A DNA stretch of 64,000 nt from positions 186,001 to 250,000 of the forward strand of contig JAKGSH010000004.1 of NCBI GenBank assembly GCA_021568835.1, given 5' to 3'. The stretch is from Streptomyces sp. Tue 6430. GTDB taxonomy: Bacteria > Actinomycetota > Actinomycetes > Streptomycetales > Streptomycetaceae. The position numbers and the translations under genes were made by a program. Of the stretch, positions 24,180-34,225 are shown piece after piece. The notes beneath the pieces were generated by a model. The model did no database searches, was not told where the DNA came from, and saw only the letters and a list, made by a program, of their open reading frames with translations. Each line of letters starts with the position of its first letter. Within the stretch, counting starts at the first letter, position 1.

Positions 24180-25576
24180 TCACTGTGCGGCGGCTCGGTT
24201 CTGCCTGTCGCCGGCCTGTCCGTTGCCGGTGCCCTTGCCGTTGCCCTTGGCCGTCGCCGCCGGGGCCGGTGCCCGGGTCTTGTCCGGCTTTCCGTGCTCC
24301 TGGGGAGCGTCGGCCGCCGGGTGTCCCTGTGCGCGGTCGCCGGCCCCGTCGTCCCGCCCGGACGACGGGGTACGGGCGGCGGGGTCGCGGGGGCGGTCTC
24401 CTCCGGGGCCGCGGAGGGGTCGCCGGAGGCCGGCCCGGCCGGTGTGTCCGGGGCGGTCGCGGGTGGGTTCACCGACCCGGTGGCGGGCGGCGCGCCGGAG
24501 CCCTCGGCGCGCGAGGTGCCGTCGTCGGGCGCCGCTCCGATCGATCCGGTCAGGGTGACACCGAGCACCGCGGCCAGCGCGGCACCCGCCACCGCGAGGG
24601 TGCGTCCGCCCGGCCGGCGGGCGGCGGGGGCCGCCGGCCCGGCCGCGGCGCGGGACCGGCCGGTGCGGCCGAGTACCGCGCCCCCGACGCCGGACGTCCC
24701 GGCGGCGTCGCGCGTGCTCATGTCGGCCAGCGCACGGGCGCACGAGGCGGCACCGGGGCGGGCCTGCGGGTCCTCCGCGGTCATGGCCGCCAGCAGGCCG
24801 GTCAGTTCGTCGTCGAGGAAGCGGGGCAGGACCGGCGGACGGTGCAGCCGGGCGATCGCCGCCTGGAGCGGCGCGCCGGGGTACTCCAGTTCGCCCTTGA
24901 CGCATTCCAGCAGGGTCAGGCCGAGGGCGTAGACGTCGGCGGCGGGTCCGACCTGACGGGACATGACCTGTTCGGGCGCCAGGTAGGCGGCGGTGCCCTC
25001 CAGCACGTCGGGGGCCGTCCGCCCGGTGCCGTCGGCCGGACGTGAGATGCCGAAGTCGGACAGGTGGGGCGCGCCGACGGTGTCCAGGAGGATGTTGGAC
25101 GGTTTGACGTCGCGGTGCACCACGCCCGCGGCGTGCACGTACGCGAGTGCTTCGGCGAGGGCGGAGCCGAGTTCGCGAACGGTGGCCGGGGGCAGGGCTC
25201 CGGCCGTTATGCGTGCGCGCAGGGTCGGTCCCTCGAGGAACTCCATGACCAGGAAGGGCAGGTCATCGTCCCGGCCGGAGTCGTAGACGGTGACGAGGCC
25301 GGGGTGCTGGAGTCCGGCGAGCAGTACGGCCTCGTCGGTGAAACTCTCCTCCGACTGCGCCGCGCCGCCCCGGAACACCTTGACCGCGACCCGCCGCCTG
25401 AGCCGGAGGTCGAAGCCGGCGTGGACGTCTGCGGCGCCGCCCCGCCCGACCAGGGGGCCCAGCCGGTAACGGCCCGCCAGCACCCTCCCTTCGCGGGGGC
25501 GTTCCGCCACCGGCGGCCGGGGATGTACGGACACGCGCTCCCCTGTCGCGGGGATGCGGGAAGTCGGAGCTGTCAC
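24180..25576 (-). CDS. Membrane Ser/Thr protein kinase, one frame break
   Basis: Hanks-type kinase: GRYRLGPLVGRGGAADV glycine loop, VAVKVF lysine, HRDVKPSN, DFGISR, GTAAYLAPEQ (kinase domain about residues 36-290). A transmembrane helix (TLAVAGAALAAVLGVTLTG) is followed by an acidic then Thr/Pro-rich tail. Near 24385 a missing C should switch frame into SGRDDGAGDRAQG and a GNGKGTGNG-type C-terminus ending at 24180; without it the frame runs on to 24089 as an Arg-rich tail. No PASTA or other known sensor domain. The start may be GTG 25576 or an internal GTG 16 codons later. Target unknown; adjacent to a ROK regulator. Confidence 0.83.
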
Positions 25577-25690
25577 GCAGCCCGGGTACCCGGCCTTCGG
25601 CTCCGCACTCCGGCCCTCGATCGACTCCGTCCCGTTCGGGGCGACTTAGACCGTTCAGGAAGGATTTCATACGGTCCGACCGATCATCCG

Positions 25691-26862
25691 TCAGTGGGGC
25701 GCGGTGATGAAGGACTGGATCGCCGTGGCCGCGGCCCGCGCGCCCATTCCTCGAAGGGCAGCGGCCTGGTCCGTACGTCGCACCGCGCGGCCGAACCGAA
25801 CGCGGCGGCCGTGAACGCCTCGCGGACGTGCTCGGCGAACAGGTCGTAGGCGGCCAGGCCCTCGCCGGAGATGATCACGCGGGAGGGTCCGAGCAGGTTG
25901 GCGACGGTGGCGATGCCGCGGCCGATGGCGTTCCCGGCCCTGGCGTACGCCTCGCGCGCCCCGGTGTCCCCGCGCCGCGCCCGTTCCACGGCCTCGGCGG
26001 TGTCCGCGACCTCGGTTCCGCCCGTCTCACGGATGCGGGCGAGGATCGCCGCGTCCGCGGCGACGGCCTCCACGCAGCCGCGGTTGCCGCAGTGGCAGGG
26101 CGGCCCGTCCGGGTCGACGGTCACGTGGCCGATCTCGCCGGCCACGCCGTACGCTCCCGCGACCACCCGGCCGTGCACCACCAGGCCGCACCCGATGCCC
26201 GCGCCGACGGTGACCACCGCGAAGTCCGACAGGCCCACGCCGGCGCCGAACCACTGCTCGGCGACGGTGAGGGCCCGTACGTCGTTGTCGACGGTCACCG
26301 GCAACCCGGTGACGGCGGTGGCGAGTTCGGCCAGCGGGACCTCGCGCCACTCCAGGAACGGCGAGTACCGCACCACGCCCTCGGCGCGGTCGACGTCGCC
26401 GGAGACGGCGATGCCCAGGCCGGCCACGCGGACGCCGTAACCGTCCGCCTCGGTGAGCAGTTCCCGCACGAGGTCCGCGGTCGCGGCGAGGACCGCCCCG
26501 GGGGCGCGGTCGGCCAGCGGTACGCGACGGTCGACGAGGGTGCGGCAGCACAGGTCGGTGAGCACGCCGATGATCTCGTCACCGGTCAGCTTCACACCGA
26601 TGAACAGCGCGCGGCCGCCGTCGACGCGCACCGGGTTGGCGGGCCGCCCGAGTGCCGGACGGGCCTCCGCGTCCGTGTCCTCCACCAGATAGCCCGACGC
26701 GATCAGGGGACGGACGGCCTTGGTGACCGCGGCCGGGGACAGACCGGCCCGCCGGGCCGCCTCCAGCCGGGTGAGGGGGCCGTGGGAGAGGACGGTGGTG
26801 AAGACGAGCGAGGCGGCCGGGGTGGCGGCGGGGAACGTCTCGGCGCCGGGGGACGAGGGCAT
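25691..26862 (-). CDS. ROK-family transcriptional repressor, one frame break near the end
   Basis: About 390 residues. An N-terminal winged helix (residues 20-75: HGPLTRLEAARRAGLSPAAV) is joined to a ROK sugar-kinase-like domain with DNDV, GAGIGCGLVV, the zinc-binding motif (GEIGHVTVDPDGPPCHCGNR) and GCVEAV. The last 15 codons need one extra G near 25743 to read AAATAIQSFITAPH and stop at 25691. ATG 26862 lies seven bases after a TAGGTT -10, so the message is probably leaderless. Divergent from the alpha-galactosidase gene, with an AT-rich operator between them; it likely represses that gene and itself until a galactoside appears. Confidence 0.88.
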
Positions 26863-26869
26863 GGCCGGG

Positions 26870-26898
26870 AACCTAGGCCTCTTATTTTCCGCTGTCAA
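26870..26898 (-). promoter_or_regulatory. Sigma-70-type promoter of the ROK gene
   Basis: On the minus strand TTGACA (26898-26893), a 17-base spacer and TAGGTT (26875-26870) form a near-consensus vegetative promoter. The ATG follows after 7 bases, indicating a leaderless transcript. Confidence 0.7.
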
Positions 26899-26904
26899 TA
26901 AAAG
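26882..26904. promoter_or_regulatory. AT-rich ROK-type operator
   Basis: TTATTTT (26882-26888) and AATAAAAG (26897-26904) form an imperfect AT-rich inverted repeat around the -35 hexamer. It resembles NagC/Mlc/XylR boxes (TTATTT, spacer, AAATAA) and is a striking A/T island for this genome. Confidence 0.55.
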
Positions 26905-27056
26905 AACCCGTGAAGCCTTGAACGGCCGCCGGGACCTGTGATCTCCTTTGGAAGCCGCGAGGAGGGCGGAGTCTCCACAGGTGATCGAAGGTCACTCTGG
27001 GCTCTGCGTCACTTCGCCCCTCCTTCGTCCGTTCATCCACGTGAGGCCCGAAACCG

Positions 27057-29174
27057 ATGATCTCCTTCTCCCCGGACACCGGGATCTGGCTGCTGACCAC
27101 CCCGCGGACGTCGTACGCCCTGCGGATCGACGAGACGGGGGCTCCCTGCCACCTGGCGTGGGGGCCGCGGCTGACCCTCGCCGAGGCGGAGGGGCTCCTC
27201 GTGCCCGCCGGACCGGCGGGCGACAGCTTCGAGGGGAGGCCGGCGGTGGGCGAGGAACTGCCCGTCGACGGGGGCACCCGCTTCGGCCCGCCCTCGCTCC
27301 AGGTCCGCCATGCCGACGGCTCCCGCGCCTTCGAGTGGGAGCCCGTCGGACACCGGGTGGACGAGCCCGCGCCCGGCAGCGCCGAACTCGTCCTGGAGTT
27401 CCGCGACCGCCTCTACCCCCTGTACGTGGCGCTCCACTACCGGGTGCGCGAGGACACCGACGTCATCGAGCGCCGGACCGTGCTGCGCAACGCCGGGGAG
27501 CAGCGCGTCGAGCTCCTGCGGGCCGACTCCGCCGCCTGGACGCTGCCCGTGCTGCCCGACTACCGGCTCAGCCACGTCACCGGGCAGTGGTCCGCCGAGA
27601 GCCGGCTGCGCCGGGACGCCCTTCCCTACGGCGAGACCGTGCTGACCAGCAGGCGCGGCATCACCAGCCACCACGCCAACCCGTGGGTGATGCTCGACGC
27701 GGGCGACGCCGACGAGGACCACGGGCGGGTGTGGAGCGCCGCCCTCGCCTGGTCCGGGACCTGGCGCGTCACCGTGCAGCGCACCCCCGACGGGCGGGCC
27801 GGCTGGACCGGCGGCGCCGGTCACGAGGGCACGAGCCTGCCGCTCGCGCCGGGCGAGGAGCACGTCACCCCCGTGTTCGCCGGGCTGTGCACCGACGGCG
27901 GGTTCGGCGCCGCGAGCCGCGCCTGGCACGCGTACACGCTCGCGCACGTCCTGCCGCGCGGCCGCGAGATCGCGCCGGTGCTCTACAACTCGTGGGAGGC
28001 CACCGGCTTCGACGTCGACGAGGCGAGCCAGAAGGCCCTCGCCGAGCGGGCCGCCGCGCTGGGCGTCGAGCTGTACGTCGTCGACGACGGCTGGTTCGGC
28101 TCGCGCCGCAGCGACCGCGCCGGTCTCGGCGACTGGACGCCGGCGCCCGACCGCTTCCCCGACGGCCTCGGCCCGCTGTCCGACGCCGTGCACGGGCTCG
28201 GCATGCGGTTCGGGATCTGGGTGGAGCCGGAGATGGTCAACCCCGACAGCGACCTGTACCGCGAACACCCCGACTGGGTGCTGCACATCCCCGGCCGGGC
28301 CCGCAGCGAGCTGCGCAACCAGCTCGTCCTCAACTTCGCCCGCGACGACGTGGCCGACTGGGCGTACCGGTGGCTCACCGCCCTGGTCGGCGAGCACGCC
28401 GTCGACTTCCTGAAGTGGGACATGAACCGCGCCTTCAGCGAGGCGGGCTGGCCCGGCGCCGCCCCGGACGGCGACCGGCTGTGGAGCGCGTACGTCACCA
28501 ACCTGTACGGCGTCCTGGACCGGCTGCGCGCCGACCACCCGGGGCTGCGGATCGAGACGTGCAGCGGGGGCGGCGGGCGCGTCGACCTCGGTGTCCTCGC
28601 GCGCACCGACCAGGCCTGGGCGTCGGACAACACCGACGCCGTCGACCGCCTGGTCATCCAGCACGGCTTCGGCCAGGTCTACCCGGCCCGCACGATGTCC
28701 GCGTGGGTGACCGACGTGCCGAACCAGCTGACCGGCCGCACGGTGCCGTTGCGGTTCCGCTTCCACTCCGCGATGGCCGGGCTGCTGGGCATCGGCGGCG
28801 ACCTCACCCACTGGTCGGAGGAGGAACTGGCCGAGGGCGCGGCGCTGGTGGCCGAGTACAAGAAGGTGCGCCACCTCGTGCAGCACGGCGCGCTGTACCG
28901 GCTGTCCGAGCCGGGCGGCGACCGTCCGACGGTGGTGCAGTACGTCGCCGAGGACGCCGCCGAGCTGCTCGTGCTGGCCTGGCAGCGCGGGCCCCGGCAC
29001 GGCAGCCCGCGCCTGCCCGTGCGCCTGCCGGCGCTCACGCCCGGCGCCCGCTACCGGGACACCCGCACCGGCGCCGTGCACCACGCCGCCGTCCTCGCCG
29101 GGTACGGCCTGCACCTGGACCTGCCGCGGGGCGACTGGTCGAGCACGGCCGTCCACCTGGTCCGCACGGACTGA
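27057..29174 (+). CDS. GH36 alpha-galactosidase
   Basis: Intact 705-residue enzyme that hydrolyses terminal alpha-1,6-galactosides such as melibiose and raffinose. Domains: N-terminal beta-supersandwich (1-300), catalytic barrel (about 310-620) with the nucleophile Asp in FLKWDMNR and acid/base Asp in ASDNTDAVDR, plus the substrate segments VVDDGWFG and GIWVEPEMVN, and a C-terminal beta domain. No signal peptide, so it is cytosolic and depends on imported oligosaccharides. It is divergent from and probably controlled by the ROK repressor. A terminator hairpin follows. Confidence 0.95.
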   Translation: MISFSPDTGIWLLTTPRTSYALRIDETGAPCHLAWGPRLTLAEAEGLLVPAGPAGDSFEGRPAVGEELPVDGGTRFGPPSLQVRHADGSRAFEWEPVGHRVDEPAPGSAELVLEFRDRLYPLYVALHYRVREDTDVIERRTVLRNAGEQRVELLRADSAAWTLPVLPDYRLSHVTGQWSAESRLRRDALPYGETVLTSRRGITSHHANPWVMLDAGDADEDHGRVWSAALAWSGTWRVTVQRTPDGRAGWTGGAGHEGTSLPLAPGEEHVTPVFAGLCTDGGFGAASRAWHAYTLAHVLPRGREIAPVLYNSWEATGFDVDEASQKALAERAAALGVELYVVDDGWFGSRRSDRAGLGDWTPAPDRFPDGLGPLSDAVHGLGMRFGIWVEPEMVNPDSDLYREHPDWVLHIPGRARSELRNQLVLNFARDDVADWAYRWLTALVGEHAVDFLKWDMNRAFSEAGWPGAAPDGDRLWSAYVTNLYGVLDRLRADHPGLRIETCSGGGGRVDLGVLARTDQAWASDNTDAVDRLVIQHGFGQVYPARTMSAWVTDVPNQLTGRTVPLRFRFHSAMAGLLGIGGDLTHWSEEELAEGAALVAEYKKVRHLVQHGALYRLSEPGGDRPTVVQYVAEDAAELLVLAWQRGPRHGSPRLPVRLPALTPGARYRDTRTGAVHHAAVLAGYGLHLDLPRGDWSSTAVHLVRTD

Positions 29175-29292
29175 CGGGAGACGACGGGGCGGGGACGACC
29201 GGACGGAGACGACCGGACGGAGACGACCGGGCAGGTGACGACCGGAGGGAACACGGGCGGGGAGGCGGGCTGACCAGCCCCCACCCGGGGGG

Positions 29293-29325
29293 CCGGGACG
29301 GCGGAGCCGAAGCCTGCCGTCCCGG
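29293..29325. terminator. Bidirectional terminator
   Basis: CCGGGACGGC (29293-29302) pairs perfectly with 29316-29325 between the convergent alpha-galactosidase and GH106 genes. The preceding 29193-29240 holds three copies of an ACGACCGGACGGAG-like repeat. Confidence 0.65.
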
Positions 29326-29350
29326 TCCCGCCCCACTGACGCCCCGGGGA

Positions 29351-32300
29351 TCAGGACACGCGCGCCTGCGCGTACGGCACCAGGCGCACCGGTCCGACCA
29401 GGCCGTGGTCCTGGCGGGCGACGCCGCCGAACACGGCGGGCTGCGCCACCCGGAGACGGTTGATCAACGGGGTCGCCACCTCCACCTCGACGACGTTGGC
29501 GCCGGGCCGCAGCAGGGCGGTGCCGAGGTCGACGACGGGGTGCAGCCGGTCCACCGGGCCGAGCCGTACCCCGTTGACGGTCACCCGGCACGTGTCGCTG
29601 ACCTGGCCGAGCTCCAGACGGGCGCCGTGGGAGGCGGTCCAGTCGGCGGGGAGGTCGAGGGTCGTGCGGTAGCGGCCGATCCCCGCGCTGTCCGTCAGTT
29701 CGGGGATGCGCGACCAGGGCAGCAGCGCGTCCAGGGTGACGGTGACCTCGACCCGTTCGGTGCGGGTCGCACCGGTGCCGGGCCGCCAGTCCTCGACGTC
29801 GAGCCGCCACCGGCCCGGGGTGATCACCTCGGGGACGGCACGGATCGTCGTGGTGACCGGCCGCCCGCGGTCCGGCCGGGTGGTGTACGTGCCCGGCGCG
29901 CCCGCCCGTACGACGAGCCCCTCGTCGGTGAACAGGGCCTCGTCGGCGTCGGTGGCGACGACGTGCGGGCGGGCGCCGTGGCGGTCCCCGAAGAGTCCGG
30001 GCCGGCCCAGCGCGACGACGGCCGTCTCCCCGGCTGGAGGGCGATCCGCAGGGTGAAGTCGTCGCCGTCGCGGGTGTAGCGGGCGAGCCGGACGGCCTCG
30101 CCCGACCAGGGGTCCAGGAGGTAGGGCACCGCCTCCCCGGAACCGGTGCGGCGCAGCGTCACCTCGTGGTCGACGGCCGTGACGGCCGGCTTGACGGTCT
30201 CCGCGTGCTTGCCGTTGCAGAGGTAGTAGAAGTCCGCCTCGGGGGTCGCCCGGTGGGCGTTGAGGAGGGTGGAGGGGGTGCTGTGGCGGACGTCGGGCGT
30301 GATGCCGAGCCGGTTCAGGGCGTCGCCGACGAGCGCCTTGTCGGTGACGCGGGCGACGTTCGGCAGGGCGAGCAGCCGGGCGAGGACGTCCCGGAGCCGG
30401 TCGGTCTCGCCGTCCGCGGGCACGCCCGGCGTCAGGGCCTGGTCGAAGGCGCCGAGCAGCACCACGGGCAGTCCGGCCCCGGCGAGGGCGAGCACCTTGC
30501 GGGCGTCGTCGAGGGCGAGGGTGGGCGTGGAGCCGTAGAAGAAGTCGCCCTCGACGAAGAGGGCCTTGTACGCCGGGCCGTCGGGCGCGAGGCGGCCGTC
30601 GCGCACGGTGGCGGAGGGCAGGTCGAGCAGCGGGCCGCTGAGGAACTGGTGGGTCCAGCCGAGCGGGACGCCCGTCGCGGTGAACCAGGAGGCGCCGATG
30701 CCGGTGGCGGTGTAGCCGGTCTGCCGCAGGATCGCCACGTCGGCCCGGACGGTGCCCGCCTGGAGCACCCGGTGCACGCGGCCGAGGTAGCCGGCGACGT
30801 CGCCGACGTGCCGCCAGGTCGGCTGCCGCGGACCCCAGGACTCGCCGTAGCCGGCGGTGCCGTTGTACGGGCTGAACGCGGCGAAGCCGGGCCAGCTCAC
30901 CTGGGGTGCGGTGGCGTAGGAGAAGCCGTGCAGGACCGTCTGGTTGACGCCCGCCGCGTAGGCGCCGCCCATGGTGCGCAGGAAGCGGTCCCAGGTCGTG
31001 CTGTACGCGGACCCGTTGTAGGCGCCCGCCTCGCAGGACAGGACGGTGTGCCCGGCCATGTCCCGGCCGCCGGCCAGGCAGCGGTGGTCGTCGAGGTTCT
31101 TGAAGCCGAGGGACTCGCCCTCGGCGATGTCGAGCAGGGCGGCCGAGGCGATGGCGTCGGTCTGCAGTCCGTACGGCTGTGCGCGCAGTTCCATGCCGAG
31201 GGAGTGCGCCCAGTCCCGCAGGGCGCGGACGTGGTGCCGGTTGAACAGGTCGGACACGGTCGCCCAGAAGTCGTGCCGGATCTGCCGGGTGAGCTGGGCC
31301 CCGAACGCGAAGACCTGGTTGCCGTGGTCGAGCACGAGCACCGGCAGGTACGGCAGGAGCGGCCGTCCCGTGCGCTTCTCGAAGGCCTCCGGCAGCGCGG
31401 AGGTCCAGCACAGGCCGTCGGTCTCCAGTTCCACGGAGTCCTCGAAGAAGGCGCCGCCCGCCGCCTTCAGCAGCCCGCGCAGCCGGGGCGTCAGGATCTC
31501 GCGCTCCCAGAAGCCGGTGACGGCCCCGGTGCCCGCGGCGCTGAAGTGGTCGACGACGTGGGCCGCGGGCGCGGTGTGCGGCCCGGACTCGGGCTGCTGC
31601 CCCGAGCCACGTCGCCAGGAGGAGATCAGCACCCAGTCGCCGTCCTGCGGCGCCGTCCAGGACAGGGCGCCGTCGGTGACCAGTGGGGTCAGGTCGCGGA
31701 CGGTGGCGGGGTCGAGGCCGGTCTCCTTGCGGGTGGAGTTGGCGGTGTCGACGCGGGCCGCCTGCACGGCGAGGAGCCGCTGCCGGGTGACGCCGGGGGC
31801 GGGCGCGTGGACGGGCGGGGGCACCGGGCCCTCGTACACCGCTCCCCCGGCCACGGCGGCCCGGCCGTGGGCGAGTTCCTGCGCGGCCGTCTCGTCGTCG
31901 GGGTGACGCCGGGGACCGCGACGGGCCAGGCGGGGCCCAGGGTGAGATCGATGGTGACACCCCGTCTGGCGGCTCTGCCCAGGGCCGCCTCGACGCCGTC
32001 CCGCCAGGCTCCGCCGCCCCAGCCGTGCCGGACGGTGTCCAGGACGGACTTGTCCTTGACGCTGTGGTGGACGGCGGCGATCTCCATGCCGCCGAAGCCG
32101 GCGTCCGCGATCTGGTCGACCTCGCGGGCGATCTCGTCCGGGTCGACCAGTCCGTCCGGCCACCACCAGCGGAACTTGGGGCGCACGGACCGCGGGGGCT
32201 TCGCGAACCAGTCGGCACCGGGCGCGACCTCCGCGGCCGCGGTCCCCCCGGCTCCGGTCCCCGTGGCTCCGGTGGCGGGGAGCGCGGTCGCGGAGGCGGC

Positions 32301-32414
32301 GGCCGCCGTGCCGGGCAGAGCACCGAGGACCGTCGCCCCGGCTCCCGCCGCCAGTCCCGCGGCCAGGGCCGTCCGCCGGGGTATGCCGCCGCTCTGCGTC
32401 ATGCCTTCATCCAT
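29351..32414 (-). CDS. GH106-type alpha-L-rhamnosidase, Tat-exported, two frame breaks
   Basis: About 1020 residues. The N-terminus has a twin-arginine signal (PRRTALAAGLAAG), then the hallmark FRWWWPDGLVDPDEI and AGFGGMEIAAVHH of GH106, a large catalytic region, and C-terminal beta-sandwich domains (GRYRTTLDLP, VTVNGVRLGP). It should release terminal L-rhamnose from glycosides such as rutin, quercitrin or pectic side chains. The frame breaks near 31907 (missing C, before DDETAAQEL) and near 30030 (missing G, QPG to ETAVVALG). Start ATG 32414 has GAGGCG upstream and lies 29 bp from a LacI-type operator. It directly follows the quercetinase/hydrolase pair. Confidence 0.85.
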
Positions 32415-32442
32415 GGTGCGCCTCGAGTCCGGGAGAACAACG

Positions 32443-32466
32443 CATGATTGAATCGTTTCAATCATG
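32443..32466. promoter_or_regulatory. LacI-type operator before the rhamnosidase gene
   Basis: CATGATTGAA (32443-32452), TCGT, TTCAATCATG (32457-32466): perfect 10-bp arms. The core TTGAAACGATTCAA (minus strand) is a typical LacI-family operator. No LacI gene lies in the window. Confidence 0.75.
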
Positions 32467-32560
32467 ATCGACGCCGGAACGCTAAACCGCCGGTCGGATC
32501 AGGTCAAGAGGTCCGGCACGGTCGGCCGCACGGGGCGCGCGGGCGCACTCCCGCTCCCGG

Positions 32561-33430
32561 TCACCGGCGGGCGGGCCCGCGGATCCAGTCGAGCGTGCGG
32601 ACGAAGAGGTCGTCGACCTGCTCGTCGGGCAGGCCGTACCAGACGTGGTCGGCGCCGGGGACCGTCCACAGGTCGACCGGGACGCCCGCCTCCGCCAGCC
32701 GGGCCGCCAGGGCGCGGCTGTGGTCGCAGCCGACCATGGAGTCGTCCTCGCCGTGGACCAGCAGGAAGGGCGGCGCGCCGGGCCGGACCTGCGCCAAAGG
32801 GCTTGCCTCACGCGCGAGTTGCGGCACGTCGGCGGGGGCGGCTCCGAGGAGCAGCGCCTCCGGCGAGTCCGCGCCCTGCCGGGTGAGGTCGCTGGGCGCG
32901 TACCAGGCGACGGCGCCCTCCAGCCGGGGCGCGCCCTCGGACAGGGCGAGCAGGGCGGCGAGATGTCCGCCGGCCGATTCGCCCCACACGGTCGTCCGGC
33001 CGGCGTCCGCGCCGAGTTCGGGGGCGCGCAGGGCGAGCCAGCGCAGGGCGGCGCGCAGGTCGTCCAGCGGGGCGGGGAAGACGGCCTCGCCGCTGAGCCG
33101 GTAGTCGACGGAGGCGACGGCCAGTCCGGCGGCGGCGATCCGGGCGAAGGGGCCGGGTTCCCAGCCCCGCGTCCGGTACCCCATGTCCTCGCGCCTCCCC
33201 CGGCGCCAGGCCCCGCCGTGCACGAACAGCACGAGCGGGACGGAGGGTCCGCCGGGGCGGTGCTCCGGAAGCCACAGGTCGAGTTCGAGCGGCCGCGCGC
33301 CGGGGACGTCCGCGTAGGGGACGCCGCGCAGGAGGCGGACCCCGCCCTCCAGGCGCGCGGCCGGGGGCAGCGGGGCCTCGTCCGGGTGGGGGGCCGCGAT
33401 GACGGCGAGCAGGTCGGGACGCGCGGTCAC
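32561..33430 (-). CDS. Alpha/beta hydrolase (hormone-sensitive-lipase type)
   Basis: Intact 289-residue hydrolase without a signal peptide. It has the oxyanion-hole motif HGGAW, nucleophile elbow GESAGG, acid segment LLVHGEDDSMV and His in GADHVWYG, so the triad is complete. GTG 33430 overlaps the stop of the quercetinase gene (GTGA), so the two are translationally coupled. Quercetinase yields a depside (an ester of protocatechuate and a phloroglucinol carboxylate), and an esterase in the same operon would be the natural next step; this role is inferred from context only. Confidence 0.88.
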   Translation of the reverse strand: MTARPDLLAVIAAPHPDEAPLPPAARLEGGVRLLRGVPYADVPGARPLELDLWLPEHRPGGPSVPLVLFVHGGAWRRGRREDMGYRTRGWEPGPFARIAAAGLAVASVDYRLSGEAVFPAPLDDLRAALRWLALRAPELGADAGRTTVWGESAGGHLAALLALSEGAPRLEGAVAWYAPSDLTRQGADSPEALLLGAAPADVPQLAREASPLAQVRPGAPPFLLVHGEDDSMVGCDHSRALAARLAEAGVPVDLWTVPGADHVWYGLPDEQVDDLFVRTLDWIRGPARR

Positions 33431-33984
33431 GGGGTGCGCCACTGGTGGCCGGGCAGGAAGCGCACGTCGTACTGCTGGGGCACGGTGGCGAACTTGCTCC
33501 GTTCCGGGACGTACGGCTCCGCGGGCAGGCCGGGGCCCTCGACGGGCGTGCCGAGGTTCTCGAAGAAGCGCTCGAACGTGCCGCCGGGGCCGGCCGCGAC
33601 GCCGACGATCCGGCTGCCGTGGCGCTCGATGCGGTAGGCGTGGGGGCAGTTCTTCGGGACGAAGCCGAAGTCGCCGCCGGTCAGGAGCTTCTCGTACTGC
33701 TCGCCCGCGGTGTCCTCGACGAACAGCCGCACCGCGCCGTCCGTGACGAAGAAGACCTCGTAGGTGTCCGGGTGGAGGTGGGCCGGGATGGTGTCGCCCT
33801 TGGGACCCTCGCAGGTGAAGAAGTTGAACGTGTTCTCCGTCTGCTCGCCGCCCGCGTAGACGGTGAACAGGTCGGTGAACAGCAGGGCGCGGTCGCCCAT
33901 GCCCCGTTCGATGAAGTACGGCTTGCCCGGGTCGGGCGGGATCTGCGAGGCACGGCGGTACTGGGTGGCGTACTCGATGGTCAC
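33427..33984 (-). CDS. queD: Quercetin 2,3-dioxygenase, monocupin QueD type
   Basis: Intact 185-residue cupin, nearly the length of the characterised nickel/cobalt quercetinase QueD from a Streptomyces strain. Cupin motif 1 (GDTIPAHLHPDTYEVFFVTDG) supplies two His and one Glu, and motif 2 (FGFVPKNCPHAYRIERHGS) the third His. The reaction opens the flavonol ring with release of CO. A GAGGAG site precedes GTG 33984. First gene of a coupled pair with an alpha/beta hydrolase; divergent from a MarR regulator across a perfect palindrome. Confidence 0.82.
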   Translation of the reverse strand: MTIEYATQYRRASQIPPDPGKPYFIERGMGDRALLFTDLFTVYAGGEQTENTFNFFTCEGPKGDTIPAHLHPDTYEVFFVTDGAVRLFVEDTAGEQYEKLLTGGDFGFVPKNCPHAYRIERHGSRIVGVAAGPGGTFERFFENLGTPVEGPGLPAEPYVPERSKFATVPQQYDVRFLPGHQWRTP

Positions 33985-34144
33985 GGCTCTCCTCGGTGGT
34001 GCGGCGGACGGCCGGACGGCCGGCGGGGGCCGGGCGGTGGCGGTCGGGCGGTGGCGGTCGGGCGGTGGCGGGCACGGCGGTGGCGGGCACGGCGGCGCTC
34101 GGCCGCGGACATGCACGGACGTGCGGCGATCGCACCGACGCCGA

Positions 34145-34163
34145 ATGTCAGCCAGGCTGACAT
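34145..34163. promoter_or_regulatory. 19-bp perfect palindrome, MarR operator
   Basis: ATGTCAGCC-A-GGCTGACAT between the divergent queD and marR-type genes. Its right edge runs into CATAAT (34161-34166), a likely -10 for the regulator, so binding would block transcription. Confidence 0.8.
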
Positions 34164-34225
34164 AATGGTTCGGGAGCGTGCAAGACTTCGTTGACCTTTT
34201 CTTCGTCCGACCCTGGAGAGCGTGC

